Of a DNA stretch of 64,000 nucleotides, positions 46,571 through 58,585 are shown in pieces (position 1 is the first letter of the stretch; each line of letters starts with the position of its first letter). A model generated the notes under the pieces. The model saw only the letters and a list, made by a program, of their open reading frames with translations, searched no databases and was not told the DNA's origin. This DNA is from Parietaria judaica (Eukaryota; Streptophyta; Magnoliopsida; Rosales; Urticaceae): NCBI GenBank assembly GCA_954871525.1, contig OX940867.1, positions 15,229,343-15,293,342 on the forward strand, read 5' to 3'. A program made the position numbers and the translations under genes.

Positions 46571-46574
46571 ACGC

Positions 46575-47010
46575 TAGCTAACCCTAACGCTAAGCCCTAA
46601 CCCTAACCCTAACCGTAAGCCCTAAACCCTAAAACCTAAAACCCTTTGTTGGCAAAATTTTACTTGGGAAATAATTTCATTATGTACTCTTGAATTAATT
46701 TTTGTTTAAATAAAAGTGGTTGTTTAGGAATTTAATAAATTGGTTAAACCCTAACCCTAAGCCTTGATCCCTAAACCCTAAGCCCTAAGCCCTAAAACCC
46801 TAAGCAAGCCCTAAATCCTTTGTTGGCAAAATTTTACTTGGGAAATAATTTCATTATGTACTCTTGAATTAATTTTTGTTTAAATAAAAGTGGTTGTTTA
46901 GGAATTTAATAAAGTGGTTAAACCATAGCTAACCCTAACCATAAGCCCTAAACCTAACCCTAACCCTAAGCCCTAAACCCTAAACCCTTTGTTGGCAAAA
47001 TTTTACTTGG
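46575..47010. repeat. Telomere-like CCCTAA arrays alternating with a ~170-bp unit, inside the CACTA
   Basis: Three short arrays of CCCTAA/CCCTAAA with variants (AACCCTAACG, AAGCCCTAA) lie at about 46578-46640, 46745-46815 and 46925-46985. Each is followed by the same sequence starting CTTTGTTGGCAAAATTTTAC (46644, 46818 and 46987), so telomeric tract plus spacer is tandemly repeated about 2.3 times, with periods of 174 and 169 bases. Confidence 0.9.
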
Positions 47011-47289
47011 GAAATCAATGCATTCGTGGTGTTCATCGTACGCGCACCCAAAAACTTTAGAATATGTAATTAAATGAAGTAATAAAATGCACAAATATGT
47101 AATTTTTGTAATAAAAATTTATATTGATCCATTCATGGTTTTCAATGACTTCATGAGTGCTTTTAATTTAAATATTTTTTTTACTATTTTATTATAAATT
47201 ATAGAATATAATTTGAGTGTAATAATATAAACCAAGAGTAAAATAAGAGTTTTTTTTTATTTTTTTAAAAGAAAAATATTTAAAGAAAA

Positions 47290-47760
47290 TTAATTTCAAT
47301 ACGCCGCGGCATGGTTATAATAGCCGCGGCTAAATTTTCATGCAATTTAACAAAGGCTACGGGTATGATTTCTTCCAGGATTAGCAGCGGCACAATATTA
47401 TATGCCGCGGCAAGTATGTTGTACGACGACACAAATAAGTGTCGTTGGTTATAGTCGCCGCGGCACACAATATTGTGCCGCGGCTAATCTCATACATCCA
47501 ATTTTACAGAGGCTAAGGGTTTATTTGTATCAGGATTAGCCGTGGCGAAATATTGTATTCCGCGGCATGTATTCTATTCGACGACACTAATAAGTGTCGT
47601 CGGTTACATTAGCCGCGGCACACAATAATGTGCCGCAGCTACTCCTGCATCCAATATTTTCAGTTGGCTACGGGTTTATTTTGTCCGCGGCATGTTTATA
47701 TTCGCCGCGGCGAGTGTCGGGGTTTTTGACGACACATCTCATTTTTGTCATCGAACCCCC
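47290..47760. repeat. Second large internal block of subterminal-type repeats, inverse orientation
   Basis: Dense GCCGCGGC motifs and CGACGACAC/GTGTCGTCG hairpins, with AAGGCTACGGGT, AGGCTAAGGGTTTATT and TTGGCTACGGGTTTATTTT units near 47352, 47510 and 47655. These units are the reverse complement of those in 42130-42600. Confidence 0.8.
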
Positions 47761-48313
47761 AAATTTTCAAATTTTTTCGGCGTTTTTTTCAGTTTGCCTC
47801 CCTTTTTTTCAATCTTTTCAGCTTTTTTCACTCTCTTTACTTAACTCCTTACTTGGGTCTTTTCTCTCTTTCTCTCATTCTCCCTTCTCTCCTTTCTCTT
47901 TTTCTCCTTGTCGCCGTCGTCGTGGAAGAGAACGCCGGCCATCAACAAGTCTACTCACATTGATATTACATTGAAACAAGGTTAGAATCTGAGCCCTAAA
48001 TTGATATTACATTTTTAATGCATTTTTGTGTTAAAATAATATTGTTTATACTTTATGTGATGATATTTTGATGATTTACTGAATATCTCTTAATGGGTTC
48101 ATGAATTTGTTGATGGTTTTTAATTTTTGTTGGTTTGTGTTTTGGTTTGTTGGTGGGTTTATATTTTTCAAAATTTATTGATATATTTTGTGGGTTTCTT
48201 AACTTGTAGATGAATTTTTGTTTTATATGTAGGTTTCTTGGATGTTTTTTATCACTATTTTTTTTTATCAATTTGAGTTTATCAATTTAATTAGGAATAC
48301 ACGCTACTTCACT

Positions 48314-50998
48314 ATGTCGGATCGAGACGAATCACCCGAACGTGATATGTCGGATCGAGAAGAATCACCCGAACGTGAAATCAAACCCGGTTAGTTTATT
48401 TTTATTTGCATTAGTAATTGTTGTATTGAACTAGTTCCTAAGATTGAGTTAATTATTTTATGGAGGTATAGACGAGAAGGAATCAAAACTGAGAAGAAAA
48501 CTAGAAGTCAAGGACAAAGAAAAGTGACTCTAATGAGAAGAATCAATGTATCAAAGCATAAGGGAGAAAAAGTTCATGTTAAATTTGATGAGAAAGAACA
48601 ATCGGAAGAAAAAGAAGGTGATTTTTTAGGTAGTTGGATTGGTGTGTTAGCTAGGAAATTCGCTCCAATAACTATAATCGATTGGAGAGATAAAAGTTAT
48701 GCTAAGGTGAAAGAACGGATATGGAATGAAGTCAAACAAGCATTTTCTATTCCGGGATGGTTCAAAAGAAAATGTTTATCAAGTGTCGCGACTTCGGCAA
48801 GACAATTCCGGTATGATCTCTCTACCCTAATCAATAAACATCCCAAGGGTAAAAGCATTTATGAGCGACCGGATATTGTTGAGAAGTACTACACAAGCAT
48901 CACGGCCGAAGTATGGAAGGAATTTGTGGAAATTAGATTAAGTGAAAAGTTTGGGGAACTCTCGAAGCAAAATAAAGCTCATAGAGATCAAGCTGAATAC
49001 TTCTCGAGAACGGGCCAAAATGGATATCGGAAGATCGATCAACAACTAGTTAGGGTTCTAACTTTGTATTTTAATTTTATTTTATTGCCAAGAATCGAAT
49101 AACATGTTTATTTTGTTTCGTAGCATGCCGAAAAAGGAGAATGGGCCACCTTACCCACACTTTGGTGCGTCACGAGGAAGAACCCTGATGGTTCATTAAA
49201 GGACTCAACTTTGGATCCAATAATAGAGAAAATAGTAAGTACTTATATAATGTAGTGCAAATATAAGTAGTTTTGATTCTCTTATAATTTTTGTTTATTG
49301 TTGTTAGAACGAATATGCCACGCAAGAAGAAAATGGCGAGTTTGAACCCGATGAGGAAGTCGACGTATTGACAAGAGCGTTGGGAAAGAAAGATCATTCC
49401 TGACGAGTTCGGGGACAATCAAAATACGTCACAAAGCGAGCATATCACCGAGCATCCAACTCAACGCCGAATCCCGTCGTTAAAAGCCTCTAAGCAGAAA
49501 TTGAAGAAATGAAAGCGGAAAGCGAGGCGAAAGATGCGGCTTTGGAAGAATGGAAGTAAATGGAACTATTTGTCCAACAATCAATTGCTCGAAATTTTGA
49601 AGGGAGTAACGATGCATGCTTCCGTGGCGGCACTCCGATTAGTCAACCGCTCGCTCCGGTTCTGTTCGGAAAAAAAATACTAAGCCCGTATCGGTCGACA
49701 ATGGAAGCGGTGTTGGCGGAAGGGGCTCGAGGGATGTACGACCGGTGGCCTCTCATCCAAAGACGCCCATTTTGGGTGATGGTGGCGTCGAATGTCTTCT
49801 CTACTCGGACGCTTTTGAAGAATACATCGCAAAGGGGAGGGCATATAAACGTTATATCCCGGGCGAGGAAACTTTTCTCAATAAAGAATGGGCGGGCGAA
49901 TATACTCGGGTGTTAATTGAAGTGGTAAATGCTCCGATCCCTAATGTTCCTTTCCCTATGGAAACGCAATGTATGGAATTTCTCGAGGACGCGATCGGGA
50001 ACTTAGTGCCTTGGCCGACAAGTTTAATCAAGAATGTCGATTCCAAAGGTAGTCTATCTCTCATACCCAAGCCAAAAGAGGTTGCCAAAAGTGCGCAAGA
50101 TCCAAAAAAGATTAAGATGTCGATCGTTGTCCCGGAATTGAGACCGTTGGCCGATTATGCCAACAATTATATGCTCGCATCGGATCAATTACTCGAAGTG
50201 AATCTTGATGAAAGTTTGGGTCAAGATTCAACTTATTTAACTTTCGATGATATGCGCGAATTTCTATTCTCCGAGGACTTGTATGTGAATTGGATAACGA
50301 CTTGTCAAAGGTATGTTTTCTATTTTTACATAATTTTTTATTTCCTTATTTCTTAATGATTTGAAAATATGAATAATTTATTCTAGTTTTCCTTATATTA
50401 TATTTGGAGTTATTTGTTACAAACATACATGTCAAAAAGTGATGTGAGAGATTTCTACGGTTTCATTCCTCCGTATAATCACATGAACTACAACACTTAC
50501 ACCGACGAAGATAAGAGGTCCAAAGAATTGGAACATGATGTGGAGGTTTGCTTCAAGAAGATAACAAAATGCAAGAAAGACAAATTGTCGTTGATGCCAT
50601 ACAATAGTCACCATCATTGGACTCTCCTCGTGTTGAACCCTTGGCGCAATAGTGTTACCATATTCGATTCACTTAAAAATTCAAGAGGTTTGAATGCGCA
50701 TTTATCCAAGTTTTTTGAAAAGTAAGTATTCTCGAATATAGAATTATCTTTTTATTATTGATGTATTTCAAATATAAGGTTTTGTATATTTAACGTTTAA
50801 ATTTTTTGTAGGCTCGGTGAAAAGTTCAAGTTACACAATACAACCGGCTTGAATTTGCACTCGGTGGTCAAAGTGGCGATTTCAAAATCATGTCCGAAAC
50901 AACCAGGAAATCACGAGTGTGGATACTTTGTCATGAAGTTCATGCACGACATCGTCATAAAGGGTATTGCGTTTGTTGATAAAAAAAAGTATTTATAG
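48314..50998 (+). pseudogene. CACTA gene 3: Ptta/En/Spm plant transposase domain fused to Ulp1-type cysteine protease, decayed
   Basis: A short N-terminal exon encodes two copies of MSDREESPERE. 48473-49048 encodes the Ptta/En/Spm domain (KVTLMRRINVSKHKGEK, FSIPGWFKRKCLSSVA, YERPDIVEKYYTSITAEVWKEF), continuing at 49124-49234 and 49308-50310 with stops near 49400, 49490 and 49558 and a frame change near 49740. The C-terminal Ulp1/C48 protease spans about 50409-50721 and 50812-50998: SHHHWTLLVLNPW (catalytic His), VTIFDSL (Asp) and HECGYFVMKFM (Cys) are all present. Introns at 49049-49123, 49235-49307, 50311-50408 and 50722-50811 are AT-rich and GT-AG. It ends KKKYL, TAG. Confidence 0.8.
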
Positions 50999-51279
50999 TT
51001 TAAAAGAGATAGATTCTCTTAGAGTTAGATTAGGTGCATATGTTCTTCAAAAATTTGCAAAGTATGATGAAGAATAGAATATTATGTATATGGACGGTCT
51101 TACATTCTTAGGTATATAGTGACGGTACTATTTGTAAGTATGAACGACGCTTTTTGTAGGTACGGAAGATTATTTGTATAAATCGGTTAATTTTGGGATT
51201 TAAATATATATTATTTATTATTTACAGGTGAGACCAAAGCATCCGGGCGATTTAAATCGCCCGGTTTTTTTAATTTTAT

Positions 51280-52403
51280 ATCGGCATATTCGACGACGGA
51301 TGAAAAACCGTGGCGAATATTTATCCAACGACACTAATAAGTGGTGTTGGATGTAAAAACGCCGTGGACAATATTATATTTGTCGTAGCCAATATTCATT
51401 TCAACGACACTCGCGAAACCCAACCCGGTTCGGCAACGTTCTTGGAGTGTAGCGGCAAATGGTGGCTTGAAGCTTAATGTGAACGCGGAATGGGAAAAAG
51501 CCTCGGGGCGAGCGGCACTTGGTGCGATTGTCCGAGACCACCGCGGGAACCTTGTTGGGATCAAGGCTTTGCTCATTGACGGAGTGGACTCGCCTTTAAC
51601 CGCGGAATGCCAAACAATCTTCCATGGGCTTCGCTTTGTCAAAGAGCAAGGTTGGCAGGTGACGGAGGTAGAAACCAATTGCCAAAAAGCCTCCCTTTTG
51701 GCAAATGGGGCGAACTTTAATTGCTTGCAAGGTCCGATCTTAGCGGGCATTGATGCCTTAGCCCGGGAGGTCGTTCTCTCCGGTTGATGTCGTTGGACCC
51801 CAAGGTCTTGTAACGAAGTAGCGAATTTTATTGCTAAGTCCCGCCTCGCGGATCTAATTCCCGATATGTGGTCGAATAGATGCCCCGAGTGACTTGTAAT
51901 CCCCCTTCAAAGGGACTTGATCCCATGTTCCCGTTCTTAATGAAGTTTTCTTATTTTCAAAAAAAAAATTCCAACGACACTTATTAGTGTCGTTGGATAA
52001 ATATACGCCGCGGGGCAAAAATTATATTTACCGCGGCCAATATTCATTCCAACGACACTTATTAGTGTCGTCGTCGTTGGAGAAATATACGTCGCGGCAA
52101 AAATTATATTTGCCACGGCCTACAACATGTTCGAGGACATTTTCGAGTTTTGGAATCACCTCACACAACACTTATTATGTGTCGTCGGAATGTTCGCCGC
52201 GGCAAAGCTATTATTATGCCGCGGCGAATTTGGATTCCATCTACACTTTTTAAGTGTAGTCCAACGCCACTTCCGACGACACTTAATTTAAGTGTCGTCG
52301 GATATCATACGATGGAGGATTCGACGACACATAAAGAGTGTAGTCGAAGAGATCCAACTACACTCTTTAAGTGTAGTCCAACCTTTTTTTTGTAGTAGTA
52401 GTG
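51280..52403. repeat. CACTA right subterminal repeat region
   Basis: Repeats CGACGACACTTATTAGTGTCG-type hairpins, GCCGCGGC motifs (several mutated to GTCGCGGC or GCCACGGC) and, nearest the end, ACTACACTCTTTAAGTGTAGT hairpins. It is interrupted by the LINE-derived insert at 51412-51968. Confidence 0.8.
51412..51968 (+). mobile_element. 5'-truncated LINE-type insert: RNase H domain with poly(A) tail
   Basis: The frame reads VAANGGLKLNVNAEW, GRAALGAIVRDHRGNLVGI, DSPLTAECQTIFHGL, WTPRSCNEVANFIAKS, the RVT_3-type RNase H found at the C-terminus of plant LINE polyproteins and in free retro-copies. It is followed by a short 3' UTR with a terminal A-run (about 51959-51968). A 13-bp direct repeat T(T/C)CAACGACACT flanks it at 51399-51411 and 51969-51981, as expected for target-primed insertion, here into a subterminal repeat. 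One TGA lies before CRWTPRS. Confidence 0.85.
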
Positions 52404-52620
52404 ATACATTATATACTTTTGTCGTGATAAAAAAGAACGTGAATCATATTTTGCGTAACTTGTGAGTTTTTTCCCTCGTTTATCACTATTTAATTAAAAT
52501 GAAAAAACCAAGCATATTATTCATACAATGACACGAGATACAAACCCATGGTTGGAGAAAACTAGCATTAAGCTTAACTAAGTACGTGTTTGGCCTTATT
52601 TCCAAATCACGTGGGGCAGC

Positions 52621-55600
52621 TCAGGCGGAGGCACGTGCGGGATATTGTCGTAAATTGAGGCGGAGGATATGCGGAGCGACGACGGATCCACAGTAGAGAT
52701 GATCTCCGATCTTGATTCCGGTGGACACGAAAGACAAAGCCGGATCGCTGTAGTGAGCGACCGAATTTCCATCCAAATCGACAGCAAAAACGCCGCCGTT
52801 TGTCTCCAGGTGGGGCCGGCGGAAATACCTCTCGATGATGGCCATTACCTTCCTAGCGGCAGGATACTTAAACGCAAATTCCCATAACGGTGTTACCTCC
52901 TAAAAACGCATTGAGAAACTATTGTTACATACAATAACACACAAGATAACCATGAAAAATAGGATTAGACTAATTTAAAGGTAAATTGTGATATATAAAT
53001 ATTTAATATTTTTCTTTTTGATAAAATAAATTTAAATTTACTGTCGAAGTTTTTAGTAGATTTATATTATATCTTTTGAATGTGTCGTTAAGTATTAGAG
53101 AAATGTCACTTTTGAGCGAGAGGGAATTTCGTTAACAGCTCATCCAAAGATTTTAAAACATTAGATATTTATGCAGTTATTAATCCCTTATTAATGTACA
53201 TGATTTTCTAAATTTAAATCTCCTCAATCAAACCAAACTATCCTTTTCTTTTTTTTTTTTGGTCATGTCTCTATATCTATATGATATGATTTGGAGATCA
53301 CAATAATTGACATAACATATATATAGTTGTCGGATAATTTTAAGAATAATTAATGTTGTTGGCACGCCTTTTATCAAGCATGTACAAATTTAGTCCAATT
53401 GCTACGAAAACAACATAAATGACTTTTCGATTATAATTTTTGTGTGAATATTACTTTCTATTTTGAAAATAGCTAAACTAACTTCTCGATTATGATTTTT
53501 ACGTGGATACGACTTATGAAAATAGCAAAATAACTTTTTAATTTTTTATTATGATTTATGTGAACATAGCTCTTACTTTATTCAAAAGTGCTAAATTAAA
53601 AAAGTAATAGAGTACCGTGGCGAGAGCGATCCAATACACACCGTGACCGTCGTAACGGATGTTATCGGGCATCCCCGGCAAGTTGTCCACGAACCCCTCC
53701 ACGCGCCCCTTCTTCTCCCCTATCAGATGATACCTCGCACACCGCCTCCTGCAAAACAACACGCGTCAAGAAGATCAGCGCACATTCACGTGTAAGCATC
53801 CACGAGAGAGTGAGGACACGCGCATTAGGGTCTCGCAGAAGATAAGCGAAGCCTGGTCAGGGGACACGATGACGCCGTTGGGGAAGTAGAGGTCGCGTAG
53901 CAACACGCGGGTGGTCTTCGTGTGGGGTTCGTAGCTGAGAAGCCTGCCGTGGGGCCTGCCCTCGAGCATGTCCCATACGAACTCCTCGAGCTTGTACTTG
54001 TGCGAAGCGTCCGTAAAGTAGATGGTGCCGTCTTCGGCTTCGTCCACGCAGTCCGTTAGTTTGAACTTGACGCCGTCAGCCTCGTCGCTTAGCACCGTGA
54101 TAACTCCGTCTTTGCTGATGCTCAAAAGCCCCTGAATATCATTTCACTTTTGTTATTAACTAATTTTAAATTGACTCTATAAAAATATATATATAAAAAA
54201 TATGAACTTAATGGTTATAATAATTTGCTATGTTCGTGATTATGCTATATGTTTGAAGTTTGAAGTTGAGCTATGAAATTTCACTCCTATATTCATATGG
54301 ACTATATGGAAACTTGACTTATAGATTGATACGACGGAAAGCCCAAGAACACATCACATTTACTTAAAAAGGAATCTACCACTACTGGTGTCGTTTATAA
54401 TATTTTATAGGGCTAATCGCGTTACTTTAATATTGATTTTTTGTTATTAATTGTCAAAATATTTGATATCTTTTATTTTATTTATATTTTAAAATTTTAT
54501 CTACTTTTTATTTGATTTAATATGATTTTTGAATGTATAGTTAAGTTTTACACACATGTGACATGTCATTTAAATAAAAAAAAAGTGACCTTTTTTGTTG
54601 CCAAAGACACATCAATATTATCTCTAATCAATGAAAAATATAAAAATTCTTATCAATATTGAAAAGTTTTATCATAAAAAATAAAATAAAATTATATTAC
54701 TATAACAAGAATTGAAATATTAAATACTAATGCCCATAATTTTCTAAGTTAACTACAACATAGCAAATTTTTTGCTTTCCATTTTCTTCTCCACTCTTTA
54801 CCAAATGATACTAGCTCTAGCTCAAATCAACTTTCAAAATGCCGTTTATGCCGATAAATCTGTTACCGTTTTCGAAGATTATCGATGAATTTTCGAGGAT
54901 TATTGATGAAAAACTAATAAACCTATAGCTTATCGTTACCGACACTTATCGAGAATCATCGATGGATTATCGACACTTATCGAGGATTATCGATGAAAAA
55001 CCACTAAAATAGTTTTAACAATATATTTATTAAGTTTACATACGCAAATAAAATATATAGTCTCACTCTCACATATATAAATACTCAAATAAAATCATAT
55101 CATATAGTCAAATAAATGTAAATAAAATCATATCATTGGAGGTACTTTTGTCGAAAATTGTTGAAAAGTGCAATTTTTTTTTAAAAGTACACAATTTTTT
55201 ATTATTATTACACTGTTTTTACGAATAATTGATTGGCATGGAATATTTGCAGATGACTACCAGCAAGACAGATAATCCTGAAAAATTCAAACCTTGGCTC
55301 AAATAGTCCTCTCAAGCAATTTTTTTAAGGAATCTCATTTGCTTTTTTTTTTTTATGTGATTCTTCATTTTACCAAATGATAAAAATGACACTTTTACAT
55401 TTAAATATTTTTTCTGTAACTTTTTATTTGCATATACTGTATATAACAAGGTTCAACTTACCGAATTTGCCGATAAATCACTTGCCGTTTTCGATAGATT
55501 TTTTGATAACCTGTCGATAATGGACGGAAAACTTATAATACTGTACCTTACCGATTACCGAGACTTTTCGATGATTATCGACGGATTATCGACACTTTTC

Positions 55601-57918
55601 GATACTTTTCGACGGAAAACTTATAAAATATTTTTAAGCTTATATTTGTCCAATTTTAAAATAGTGTGTTAAAAATGCCAAAAATAAAAGCATGTCATGA
55701 TAATTATTGATTCTATTCTATTATCTAAGAGCATGTCATGATATAAAAATAATATCATACACAAACATGTATAAATAAAATTATACACAAACACATATAA
55801 TTACATCACATAAACTTAGAAGACTTTTGCCGCAATTATGAGAAAATCCGAATTAAGCTCAAATCTGAAAAATAAGTAACACCAAAATCTCATATTATTA
55901 TTTAAAAAAATATTTAATGAATGAAAACACCAAAAAAACAAATTGAATAAATTACCTCACAAATCACAAAAGATAAACTTAGAAGACTTTTGCCGCAATT
56001 ATGAGAAAATCCGAATTAAGCTCAAATACGCAAAAAAAACAAACAAAACAAAATCACATACTAATATTTCAATAAATAATTAATGAAATAGAAACATAAA
56101 AAATTGAATAAATTACTTCAAAAATTAAAAAAATATGAATTTCTAGACTTTTTACACAATAAAATCTTGTAATCTGAAAATTCAAGAGCTCAAAAGCTCA
56201 AACACTCATATTTCTTAATAACTATAATATTTTGAACCCTATACAATCAACAAATCATAACAAAATATGCACATTTCTAGTAAATTCTTAAATTCAAAAC
56301 TTTATATACTTTTGCCTAACAAGTATCATAATCCGAATTTAACCTAAATCTAACAAAATAATTATAAAATAAGTCATCAAAACATGTTTCCATATAAAAA
56401 TATTCATAAGAATGCAAAAAAACAAACAAAAGATGATAAAGTTTCAATCTTTACTCATTTCTAAACATAAATCTCATATGTAACTAACTCTTTATATTTG
56501 AACTCAAATGCCCTAAAAATCGTATAAATGATATATCAAAGAAGAAATGATTGATTCATATAGATTTAACATCATAAGTCATTAATTTACCAAAAACTAC
56601 CAAAAATTCCAAGAATTTTGGTTTAAAAATGAATAAATCAAAACTTTAGAAACTTATGCCAAGAATCGATTAATCAGTGAAAATATGAGAATCTGTAAAA
56701 AAATTGAGAACTTACCAGTCCGAAAATCAAGTTTACGTATAAGATTTGGTCATCGGCTGTCGAAAAGACCGAAAAGTCTCGGTTTTCCACTGGTATGCTC
56801 GAAAATCGTATAAGATTTGGTCATCGGCCGTCGAAAAGACCGAAAAGTCTCTAAAAATTAATTTTTTTAATTGACCGAAAAGTACCAGATTTTACACTGA
56901 AAATAGCAAAAATCGACTAGTAAAAAGGTTACCGATTTTCACAATTTTCACCGAAAAGTTCATAAAACGATAACTGGTATGACCGAATATTTACTGATAA
57001 CTACCGGTAAGACCGAAAATCGCCGAAAATCGTCGAAAATCGACGAAAAGTCGAACGTTGATATATTGTCAATTTGCCACGTTATCAGGATACTTTTAAA
57101 AGATCAATTTGAGACAAAAATACAAAATAGAATATGTAAGAGCAAGATATAAATTTAGGACTAAATACAAAGTTGGCAAAATAATGATAAAAATATATTA
57201 AAAGATATATAATATTTAAATTTTCGTGATGGGTACTAAATTATATATTTAATAAGTTAAGCAAAAGTTTTGAAAACTTTAAAAAGTGAGATGTAATATT
57301 AAAAGTTGAAAATTTATAATTCCTAATTTTATTAAAATATTGATGGAATGAAAGTTCGATGACATAGATGCAAAATTATAAAATTAACTTATGATTATTA
57401 CGATGTGAACGGTTATAATAACACTGTTTTTAATAATATTTTCAATGATATAGTCAAACATCTTCGATAAAAACGAAATTAAAAAAATAAGGCCTTACCT
57501 TCTCTGTATCGGCGACAAGGAGCTTTTCCCCGCGGCCGAGGATCAGCCCGAGCGGCCTACCGCCGGTATTCACCCAATTTTCGACCACCGAGTCAGCCGC
57601 AGAGTCGTTGAGCGTGACTCGCTTGATCCACCCGTTGTGGCAGCCAGTGTACATCACGCCGGCCTCGGCATCATAGGCCAGATCCTCCGGCGCCAGCAGC
57701 TCCCCCGCGCCAACGTGCTCGGCCCCGACCAGCATGCGATCGTTACGCGCCGGCGCAACTGCAACAGGCCCCACGAGCTCGTGCAGTGGCAGCATCGCCG
57801 GCTGGAATGAGTCGAGGTGGAAGAGAAGCACCGCCACGCTCACCGGGACTAAGAAAACCGCGAGAAGCGCGAAGAAGCTCCGTCGGGTCGCGTTGACTTT
57901 TTCCGCAGGCTCGGCCAT
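52621..57918 (-). CDS. SSL gene C: strictosidine synthase-like (APMAP/YLS2-type) protein, 4 exons
   Basis: Predicted exons are 57918-57499, 54131-53818, 53748-53616 and 52899-52621, with 1146 nt and 381 aa, no internal stop and splice phases identical to gene A. Signal-anchor [19 protein letters not shown] follows [14 protein letters not shown] (three more residues than A). The same family landmarks are present: [62 protein letters not shown] and GDHLYCGS. Intron 1 is about 3.4 kb against 0.94 kb in A because of repeat insertions. Exon sequence is close to A, so the pair is a fairly young duplication or is under constraint. Substrate is unknown. The 3' end lies only 218 bases from the CACTA terminus. 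Confidence 0.85.
54380..57235. repeat. Repeat insertions in gene C intron 1
   Basis: Relative to gene A this whole stretch is extra. One unit runs about 55447-57060 with imperfect inverted ends CAAGGTTCAACTT and CAACGTTCGACTT (11 of 13 match when reverse-complemented). It is rich in CGATAA, GACCGAAAAGT and TCGACGGA motifs. A related 5' piece lies at 54834-55012. Within the unit a 45-50-bp segment (AGACTTTTGCCGCAATTATGA...) occurs twice, near 55822 and 55980. Non-coding; class not determined. Confidence 0.55.
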
Positions 57919-58585
57919 GACAGAATTGAATAATGATCAGATGCGTGAGTGAGAGAGTCTTAGGATTTTCAGAATAAATGGATCGCATATGGGCTTGTCG
58001 TGAAGTTACGAGTGAAGGGAATCAGATTGGATCAGCAAATCTTTAGTATTTTAATCTAACAGTGACGCACGTGAAAGAAAGGTCAGAAGTGGCAATTTGA
58101 GACAAATGATGAAGAAAATGACAAGTATGTACCAAGCAAAATAACGAATTAGTTAACATGACACGAAATAAAAGTACATCACACTTATGTAGTGTGTCGG
58201 ACAAAGTATACATTATCACGTATTTATGTGTTATTAACTTGTGGGTCCTCGACTACAATTACGGGGAGTCAAAGGCCAATCCTGACTTATAGGCGGGCAA
58301 GGCAGGCGTCTCGGGCCCCCAAATTTTGAAGGCCTTAATTTTATTAGATATATTATTGTATACTTAATTAAATATAAAAATAATAATTTTTAAATACTTT
58401 AAGGGTTTCAAAAATATACTTAGCTTAGGGTTCCGATTAAAAACAACAAACTCAGGCACGTGCTCGTTTGGTTTTAAATATTTAATGTTATTATTTAATG
58501 AAGAATGATACGAGATGGGTTGGTTAGAACATAGAAGTGTCCGCTCTTCTTTACACTTCAAAATTGACTCCTAATATAAATAACT
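57919..58585. promoter_or_regulatory. Gene C upstream region
   Basis: 57919-58060 aligns with the gene A promoter, including ACTCTCTCACTCA and TCATTATTCAATTCTGTC, but the ATATAT stretch of the A TATA box is six bases shorter and the upstream ATG is absent. It also shows the empty site of the foldback MITE of gene A. Beyond 58080 it is AT-rich, with a GGCGGGCAAGGCAGGCGTCT patch (about 58290) that looks like transposon debris. Confidence 0.4.

Larger units (their letters stand above)
39564..52403 (+). mobile_element. CACTA (En/Spm) DNA transposon, 12.8 kb, both ends present
   Basis: Left end CACTACTACAAATATGGG and right end (reverse complement) CACTACTACTACAAAAAAAA are the CACTA terminal repeats. 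The 3-bp duplication ATA flanks both ends (39561-39563 and 52404-52406), as expected for the superfamily. Three plus-strand gene regions follow in order, then a LINE-derived insert. Subterminal regions are filled with two short motifs, GCCGCGGC and CGACGACAC/GTGTCGTCG hairpins. The left flank is other TE debris; the right flank is the 3' flank of SSL gene C. The proteins are decayed, so the copy is probably immobile on its own. Confidence 0.9.

Noticed and set aside
46575..46990. True telomere or chromosome end
   Set aside because: Arrays are short, imperfect and internal to a CACTA element with coding sequence on both sides.
48053..48271. 72-codon Lys/Asn-rich minus-strand frame
   Set aside because: Antisense of the T-rich leader of CACTA gene 3; compositional artefact.
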